NCBI RefSeq assembly: GCF_964204645.1
Contig: NC_134029.1
Coordinates: forward strand, 1,931,001-1,995,000
Direction: 5' to 3'
DNA: 64,000 bases
Source of the DNA: Tubulanus polymorphus
Taxonomy: Eukaryota; Nemertea; Palaeonemertea; Tubulaniformes; Tubulanidae
Under the pieces are notes generated by a model. It was not told where the DNA came from. It worked only from the letters and a program-made list of their open reading frames with translations, and searched no databases. A program made the position numbers and the translations under genes. This document shows, piece after piece, positions 43,470 to 64,000 of the stretch (its first letter is position 1; each line of letters starts with the position of its first letter).

Positions 43470-46169
43470 GCTTTAAAATGCCAGTAGCTAGCTACTTCAG
43501 TAATTTCATTACTCTCCTACCAAATAAGCATTTACCAGCACACAGTTCAAACTTGACTGTGTCTTGGAAGTTCTTTCTGAGGTAATAACTGTAAAGCTCA
43601 TTTAAAATATGGTACAATGGCATTCGTAAGTGCAATTCAATAACCCACCCTCCACCATCAAAAACATTCATGACTTCACATTGATTATTAACACAAATTT
43701 TTTTCTTTTTTTTCCATAACGTGAAGAAGTGACCGGTGCCCATAATATGTATAATGTACATTAGGTATATGTCATATGTGTTCTCCTATTTTAATAGATA
43801 ACTAGGTATAACTTTATTGTAAGACCTAATTTCTAAAGTTGATAATCTAGACGTTTCAAATCAAATGTCACTTTATTTTGACACTGATTAGTTTTTCGGC
43901 ACATATTGATGACAATATAAAATGTACAAATGCGTGCAGATCAGTTATTACCCCTAATTAAACCCCACATTGAAATAGCTAGCTTCTCAACTGTGCAATT
44001 ATCTGAAGGCCGCGATAAAGGGAGAGATAACTAAACACATATTCACTACAACGCTACGAGCACAGTGCTATGTGTGCGCCCACAATGAAACAGAGCAAAA
44101 ACATACTACACAAAATATCGACAACAAACCACCTTCATCTATAAACAAACCGACCCTAATGGAAATAATCAGTTTAAAATGAAGATGGTCTTAATGTGCA
44201 TCAGGCTTGAACTAGACACAATTCATAAAGCGTGAAGATAATAAAAATCTGCTTTCAAGTCTAAGCTACGTAAGAAACTGACACGTAAAAGTTTTTTTTT
44301 TAATACGAGACCACTTCCAAAATCAAGGGTTTAATTTGTCCGAAATATGCTACCTGTAATGGGCTTTCGTGTACAATCATCACTTCAAAAACATTGAAAT
44401 AATCATAAAATAAGCTAAATCACCAAATTCGTGAAATCAAAATATTAGCACATTGTTCGACTAGAACTTAATCTAAAAATCTCAGAATTTTAAATCCTTT
44501 GTCTTTCCTGTTATGTTTAGCGAAGTAAAGCAAAGCACATGGAAATAGACAAAAAACAAGAACAAACATAAAATCCCTACTTTATAACATTACTGTACAA
44601 ATAAACATCTATAGACCTCATTTTGATAGTTTCAACTTTAACTAAATCTAGTCGTTAAAGATTAAACTTTCAAATCAAGGTAAGTAAAATTTCATGAAGT
44701 TTTCAACACAATAAATAAATATATTAAAACTATAGCAAATACTATGATATATTAGATACATAGAACCTTTTGCCTTTTCATTAAGAGAATAAAATCATGC
44801 AATTCTATCACAAAATGATCTTCAAGAAATTCAGATTTCTCAGTGATATGTACTGAATATTGAAATAGATACCGATCAAATGATGGTATGGAATGTAATC
44901 AAAACGTACTGATAAAACAAAGCAAATCAAAATGTTCTCAAACTACCGGTATTTCATAAAAGAGTCAGGAATGTGTTTAGAATGTGTTTAGTAGGAAAGT
45001 GATCTCAGTCTGTATAAGAAGAGGCACTTGTATTTGATATGTATCTTGAAAGACGATTATAATGAAATAAACTAAAAACACAATTTCCACGCATTAACAT
45101 AATTCATAGACTAGAAACAGCTATCCAGCATCGAGACAATGCATAATCTCTGATATGTAGAAATCTATACTTGTAAGAACTCCCTCCAATACAGACATCA
45201 TCATCAGGTGTATGTATTAGAAGCATAGAGTCACTACATGCACAATTAATATAATCACTAACTGAATCTTTGTAAGATTCAAAACAATATTACCACCATC
45301 ATAATCATAATCATTATAAATCATAACAACATAATATACGAGTAATACATAGTTTAATACGGTGCCACTTGGTGGCGTTACCATTCATATTCATTGATAA
45401 CTGATGATGATAAATTAAGAGGCTGATGGAACGCATTCGTTTTAAATTCAGACACATTTCGTTTTGATCAATATTTCAACATAAGATTGAAAGTTCGTTT
45501 TGGTAAATCGCGTTCTATTCCAATCCACCTGTCATCATCGATTTGAACAGATGTCTTCTCATTCATTGAGGGATACTCTCATGTCTGAGATTGTCACATT
45601 CACTTCGGAATTGACTTTTCAATATTTTGGTCAACATTGATATGCGATAGTATCCCTTTAAAAGTGAATTTGTTGCTAAATGAAGATATACGACTACTGC
45701 TTTAAGCATTTACATTGATTTGACATGAGCATGCAAATCATGAACACAAAGAACAGAGATTTTATTTTGTACATTATGAACAACTGACCCTGATCACAAG
45801 TTATATGAATAAATAACATCTAATGTTAGTGTGTGTGTGTATATTACCTGACCCCAACAGTGTTTTTATATCGTGATGAAAGTCAAATCCCTCACCGAAA
45901 AGATCGCAAAGTAAAAACTGTGTTGATATTATGTTTTTCATTTTCGAGAACGTCCACTTCGGTAAGGGGTACATAACACGTATTACATCAGTAATTTCAC
46001 TCATGGTCTACAAAAATAGAGCGTAGAGCTCAATACTGTGCAAATGTGATTTGTATGCAAATTACACAAACAAAGTCTCTCATTCGAAAGGCGCAAAACA
46101 CACTTCAAAACTCTTACTGTGTCTCGAGCGTGAATTGCCATAAATTGTGTCTCTTTTCAGTCGAAAATT

Positions 46170-62895
<16,726 letters not shown>

Positions 62896-62989
62896 TCAAC
62901 TCTTCATTTAAACAGTAACAAAACCTATGAAAAAAGATAATTTCATGTGCAAGTTGCATTCACACTATGAGCATGATTTGTACATTCTA

Positions 62990-63155
62990 AATCTAGTCAA
63001 TTCCAATTAATGGACCAAGTGCGTTCTAGAACAGACCAATTTAGAATTACCAAAAAGACCGGTTCAAGTCTGTTCTAAATTTTAGGCCCATCTGATCCGT
63101 TAGAGGCATGGGGTAATTAGAACAGACTATCTAGTGATAGTGTGAACGTGGCTAT
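62990..63155. mobile_element. MITE-like element, copy 2 (left end decayed)
   Basis: The right end, read inward on minus (ATATAGCCACGTTCACACTA then TCAC), matches the right end of the 40106-40339 element. Inside, words such as TTAGAACAGAC and TCTAAATTGGTC are shared. The left end cannot be aligned clearly. Confidence 0.5.
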
Positions 63156-63823
63156 ATTCATAGATGAATCCGTGCTTCTTCATCGCATTCTAATTTTGTC
63201 TTTTATTACACAACGCTTTGATCAACAGCATTTAATCTCTGAGAATCATCACATTCATGATGCATTAATTCATGATTGATTTGCTTCGTTGCACGGTTTC
63301 ACTTTCAATTCGGATATGAACGAACGCTGCAGAGTATTCCTGGTCATCGACTGTTAATAATCTGAAATACGTGATGTTTTTCAAGCTGCCGGTGATCGAT
63401 GATAATCAAATCATAGAGAGATAGATGATTGCTGGACTCGGGCAGCGGTTAACTGCTATCAATAGTGTCAACAGTGACACGAAGAGAAAAACATCAGTTT
63501 TAGATGAGCATTCATCAGCTTTCTCTCCCTCCTCTCTTCTCTCCCTCTCTCTCTCAAATTGTCAATGCATCATGAGCATGTGAACGTGAAGAGTTGATGC
63601 CACATATGCATCAATGATTGCTTTAATCTCAAATTCAATACAAGAATTTCTAAAATGTCGGTGAATTTTCTCAGAAGATCCAGAAATGCGGATATGGGAG
63701 AATTAGCAGTTTACACACATACACTTTATGAATGGCCAGCAATGATTTATTGAAATCCCAGTCACTCATTTGACGTGGTTCTGGATGGTCCTTTCAGGAT
63801 GAAATAAAATGATGGATACAAGA

Positions 63824-63898
63824 TACTGGGTGATATCTAGAATACTGGATGATATCTAGAGTATTCAGTGATATCTAGAAAACTCAGTGATATCTACA
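63824..63898. repeat. 19-bp minisatellite, four units
   Basis: Four successive units built around ACTGGGTGATATCTAGAAT, with the core GATATCTAGA kept in each of the first three and GATATCTACA in the last. Confidence 0.85.
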
Positions 63899-64000
63899 TA
63901 AATGGGTTTAATGCAAGGATTGATTAAATGTTCATCTCTTATCGAGATCATCTTCTCAATAAAGAGATAAGTCTACTTTCAGTAATGAACCCTTTTCAGA

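Larger units (their letters stand above)
38817..46169. other. Convergent 3' UTR and intergenic region between FBXW7 and the FRMD gene
   Basis: About 7.3 kb with no gene recognised. It must hold the 3' UTRs of both convergent genes. AATAAA words suitable for FBXW7 occur at 39689-39694 and just after 39716; the true ends cannot be fixed. A MITE-like element lies at 40106-40339 and a 16-bp inverted repeat at 43363-43469. The rest is AT-rich sequence in which I see nothing definite. Confidence 0.55.

Noticed and set aside
45180-45215. Possible third hammerhead core around CCTGATGATGATG on minus
   Set aside because: No GAAA box or stem follows at the right distance.

Overview
The window is nuclear DNA of an invertebrate animal. 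It is AT-rich, its genes are split by many GT-AG introns, and it is littered with microsatellites and short degenerate mobile-element remnants. Four conserved animal genes can be read by joining exons in frame. No bacterial, viral or organelle gene was recognised. The proteins are clearly bilaterian. The phylum is not resolved; intron density, repeat types and divergence from the human proteins would fit a lophotrochozoan (mollusc, annelid or brachiopod type), but that is inference.

Layout: (1) 434-702, minus strand: one early exon of CEP120 (centriole elongation factor, N-terminal C2 domain); the rest of the gene lies beyond position 1. (2) 703-6045: no gene recognised; it holds a very long ATT microsatellite and repeat debris. 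(3) 6255-29315, minus strand: a complete FREM2 gene. Its 24 coding exons join in frame to 3,107 codons: a signal-anchor/signal region, the FREM2 N-terminal domain, 12 CSPG repeats (almost all in one 5-kb exon), 5 Calx-beta domains, the C-terminal region, one membrane helix and a short cytoplasmic tail. A non-coding first exon lies near 29817-29935. (4) 31114-38816, plus strand: a complete FBXW7 gene (SCF ubiquitin-ligase substrate receptor), 12 coding exons, 892 codons, arranged head-to-head with FREM2. Its first two coding exons encode a double helix-hairpin-helix domain that human FBXW7 lacks, and a second possible first exon lies in intron 1. (5) 38817-46169: intergenic or 3' UTR sequence with a short terminal-inverted-repeat element. 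(6) 46170-62865, minus strand: 13 exons (589 codons to the stop) of a FRMD3/FRMD5-type FERM protein with a C-terminal membrane helix; its 5' end lies beyond position 64000.

The genes belong to separate pathways (centriole assembly, basement-membrane adhesion, protein degradation, membrane-cytoskeleton linkage), and nothing suggests an operon. The most interesting non-standard signals are the helix-hairpin-helix extension of FBXW7; two hammerhead-ribozyme-like cores, one inside a perfect-looking foldback element in an FBXW7 intron; a tRNA-derived SINE family with two copies in FBXW7 introns; and a MITE-like family with copies at 40.1 kb and 63.0 kb. All exon limits were derived by hand from splice motifs, reading phase and protein similarity recalled from known families. 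No alignment or database search was run.
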